Shown piece by piece: positions 32,619 through 34,303 of a DNA stretch of 34,303 nt (positions are counted from its first letter, which is position 1; the number at the start of each line of letters is the position of its first letter). The stretch lies in contig CALWNE010000003.1 in assembly GCA_944382705.1 (NCBI GenBank), positions 1 through 34,303 on the forward strand. Direction: 5' to 3'. The stretch comes from an uncultured Allofournierella sp. Lineage in GTDB: Bacteria > Bacillota > Clostridia > Oscillospirales > Ruminococcaceae. The notes beneath the pieces are model-generated. The model saw nothing but the letters and a program-made list of their open reading frames with translations, was not told the origin of the DNA and ran no database searches. The position numbers and the translations under genes are program-made.

Positions 32619-32715
32619 ATGCAAAGAAATGCCCCTGGATGCAAACGGGTTAAACCGAAGGAAATGCGGGGAGAAAGAATTTGGGGACAGAGCTGTGGAT
32701 GGGGATAGAATCTCT

Positions 32716-32743
32716 TTTAAACAACACATAATTGTAGTATAAT
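32716..32743 (+). promoter_or_regulatory. Probable asnB promoter
   Basis: TTTAAA (32716-32721), 16-base spacer, TATAAT (32738-32743). The -35 is weak and the -10 perfect. The leader of about 120 bases is GC-rich and can fold, with CAGGCC (32769-32774) pairing with GGCCTG (32780-32785) around CTTTC. No T-box core is present, so asparagine-tRNA control of that type is not seen. The rest of the 32544-32869 gap holds only the ftsQ terminator. Confidence 0.65.
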
Positions 32744-32869
32744 AAATCAATAACCCTGCCCGGCCCGGCAGGCCCTTTCGGCCTGGCCCGGCAAATGGCC
32801 AAAGGGCGGCGGGGAAGCGACCAAATCCGGGCCAGAGGCCTGGGAATGAAGAAAGGAATTCACAGTCCT

Positions 32870-34303
32870 ATGTGTGGAATTGTTGGCTTTACCGGCCTGC
32901 GGGAAAAGCGGGAAGAAATTTTAAAAGCAATGATGGATGCTATTGCCCATCGGGGACCCGATGGAGAGGGCAGCTATTTTGGGCAGGAGGTGGCCCTGGG
33001 CCATCGGCGCCTGTCCATTTTGGATCTGGAAGGCGGCGCACAGCCCATGTTCAATGAGGACAAGGCCCTGTCCGTTGTGTTCAATGGCGAGATTTATAAC
33101 TTTATGGAGCTGCGGGATGAGCTGATTCAGAAAGGCCATACCTTTGCCAGCGACCATTCCGATACCGAAGTACTGCTCCACGGATACGAGGAGTGGGGCC
33201 AGAACCTGCTGGGCCGCCTGCGGGGTATGTTTGCCTTTGCCATCTGGGACAGCCGGGACAACAGCCTGTTTTGCGCCAGAGATTACTTTGGCATCAAGCC
33301 CTTTTACTACTACCTGACCCAGCAGCAGGAACTTTTGTTTGGCAGCGAAATCAAGAGCTTTTTGCACCACCCTGGGTTTGATAAACAAATCAACCGTCAG
33401 CAGCTGGAGCTGTATCTGACCTACCAGTATTCTCCCGGAGAGAACACCTTCTTTGAAGGAGTGAAAAAGCTGCTGCCCGGCCACTGCCTGCTGTGGAAGG
33501 ATGGCCAGGTGACCATCCGCCGTTACTGGCAGCCCAGCTTTGACCCTGCCAAGGAAGGCACGCTCAACGACTGGGAGGAGCGCATTGAGCAGGTGATGAA
33601 GCAGAGTGTGGCTGCCCACAAGATCAGTGATGTGGAGGTGGGCTCCTTCCTTTCCTCTGGCGTGGATTCCAGCTACATGGCCTATCTGGCCCATGTGGAC
33701 AAAACCTTTACCGTGGGGTTTGCAAACAAGCAGTACGACGAAACCGACTATGCGGCAGAGTTCAGCAAGTTCATGGGCGTGAATAACTATGCCTACCGCA
33801 TTGAGCCGGAGGAATACTGGGAAAATCTGCCCCGGATTCAGTACCACATGGACGAGCCTCTGGCCGACGCAGCCAGCGCCGCTTTGTACTTTGTAAACCG
33901 GGAAGCTTCCAAGCAGGTAAAGGTCTGCCTTTCCGGCGAGGGTGCCGACGAATTCTTTGGCGGTTACAACATCTACAAGGAGCCGTTCACCGTGTCCTGG
34001 TACGATAAAGTGCCCCTGCCCCTGCGCCGGGCTGTGGGTGCAGTGGCGGAGCGGATGCCCGCTGTACCCGGTGTGAACTTTTTGGTGCGCCGCAGCCGCC
34101 CCCTGGAGGAGCGTTACATCGGCAATACCAACCTGATGAGTGAGCGGCAGAAGAAAAAGCTGCTGCGCAATTACAGCGGCGCAGTAAAACCCACCGACCT
34201 TTCCCGCCCGTATTTTGAGCAAACCAAGGGCCAGGAACCGGTGGTGCGGATGCAGTACACCGACCTGCACCTGTGGATGGTGGGCGACATCCTTTTGAAG
34301 GCG
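32870..34303 (+). CDS. asnB: Asparagine synthase (glutamine-hydrolysing), cut by the window end
   Basis: Makes asparagine from aspartate, ATP and glutamine. 478 codons are visible without a stop; the family has roughly 600, so the last fifth is missing. The N-terminal glutaminase begins MCGIVGF, with Cys2 as nucleophile, followed by HRGPDGEG and VVFNGEIYNF. The synthetase domain has the PP-loop SSGVDSS at 262-268 and LSGEGADEFFGGY. An ATG at 32846 is in frame and upstream, but Cys must follow the initiator Met, so 32870 is the start, with AAAGGA 12 bases before it. The upstream terminator and promoter make it a separate unit. Confidence 0.95.
   Translation, partial: MCGIVGFTGLREKREEILKAMMDAIAHRGPDGEGSYFGQEVALGHRRLSILDLEGGAQPMFNEDKALSVVFNGEIYNFMELRDELIQKGHTFASDHSDTEVLLHGYEEWGQNLLGRLRGMFAFAIWDSRDNSLFCARDYFGIKPFYYYLTQQQELLFGSEIKSFLHHPGFDKQINRQQLELYLTYQYSPGENTFFEGVKKLLPGHCLLWKDGQVTIRRYWQPSFDPAKEGTLNDWEERIEQVMKQSVAAHKISDVEVGSFLSSGVDSSYMAYLAHVDKTFTVGFANKQYDETDYAAEFSKFMGVNNYAYRIEPEEYWENLPRIQYHMDEPLADAASAALYFVNREASKQVKVCLSGEGADEFFGGYNIYKEPFTVSWYDKVPLPLRRAVGAVAERMPAVPGVNFLVRRSRPLEERYIGNTNLMSERQKKKLLRNYSGAVKPTDLSRPYFEQTKGQEPVVRMQYTDLHLWMVGDILLKA

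Noticed and set aside
32846..32869. Upstream in-frame ATG of asnB
   Set aside because: The glutaminase needs cysteine right after the initiator methionine, which only the ATG at 32870 gives.

Overview
The window reads as a chromosomal housekeeping segment of an anaerobic Firmicute, most likely a Clostridia member of the Oscillospiraceae/Ruminococcaceae type. Reasons: AGGAGG-type ribosome binding sites in front of almost every gene, sigma-A promoters, a T-box riboswitch, an HPr with both His15 and Ser46, an oxygen-labile type of dihydroxyacid dehydratase, and a Gram-positive division/cell-wall cluster with mraZ, DivIB-like FtsQ and a PASTA-containing PBP2. The DNA is moderately GC-rich, which opens many long meaningless antisense frames. 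I see no phage, CRISPR, tRNA or rRNA genes and no broken genes. The only hint of a mobile element is a 37-base gene start at the left edge.

Layout. (1) 1-37: first codons of an unidentified minus-strand gene, then two transcription terminators (84-161). (2) 283-12489, minus strand: a complete branched-chain amino acid operon read as ilvA-leuA-leuC-leuD-leuB-ilvB-ilvN-ilvC-ilvD plus a DUF815 AAA ATPase. It starts from a consensus promoter at 12461-12489, followed by a T-box leader (about 12454-12158) whose specifier codon appears to be ATC (isoleucine), so one isoleucyl-tRNA sensor seems to gate isoleucine, valine and leucine synthesis together. (3) 12791-13294, minus: a GreA-family factor, divergent from (4) 13454-17214, plus: ylxM-ffh-rpsP-khpA-rimM-trmD, the SRP/S16/tRNA-modification cluster, with a strong terminator between khpA and rimM. 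(5) 17443-17706: ptsH (HPr), with tandem promoter-like elements and its own terminator. (6) 17853-20154: uvrC followed by an orphan NuoE-like [2Fe-2S] protein. (7) 20178-21251: rsmD and a coiled-coil protein. (8) 21405-32618, plus: the dcw cluster mraZ-rsmH-ftsL-ftsI-murF-mraY-ftsW-murG-ftsQ, with a MraZ operator just after the mraZ promoter and a terminator-like hairpin between ftsL and ftsI; murE, murD, murC and ftsZ are absent. (9) 32870 to the end: asnB, cut by the window edge.

The genes are well-known families. The most interesting material is regulatory: the isoleucine T-box on a combined ilv-leu operon, the three-repeat MraZ box, internal terminators in two operons, the paired promoter elements and inverted repeat before ptsH, and the low-complexity tails on FtsQ and FtsW. 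I did not find a convincing undescribed system.
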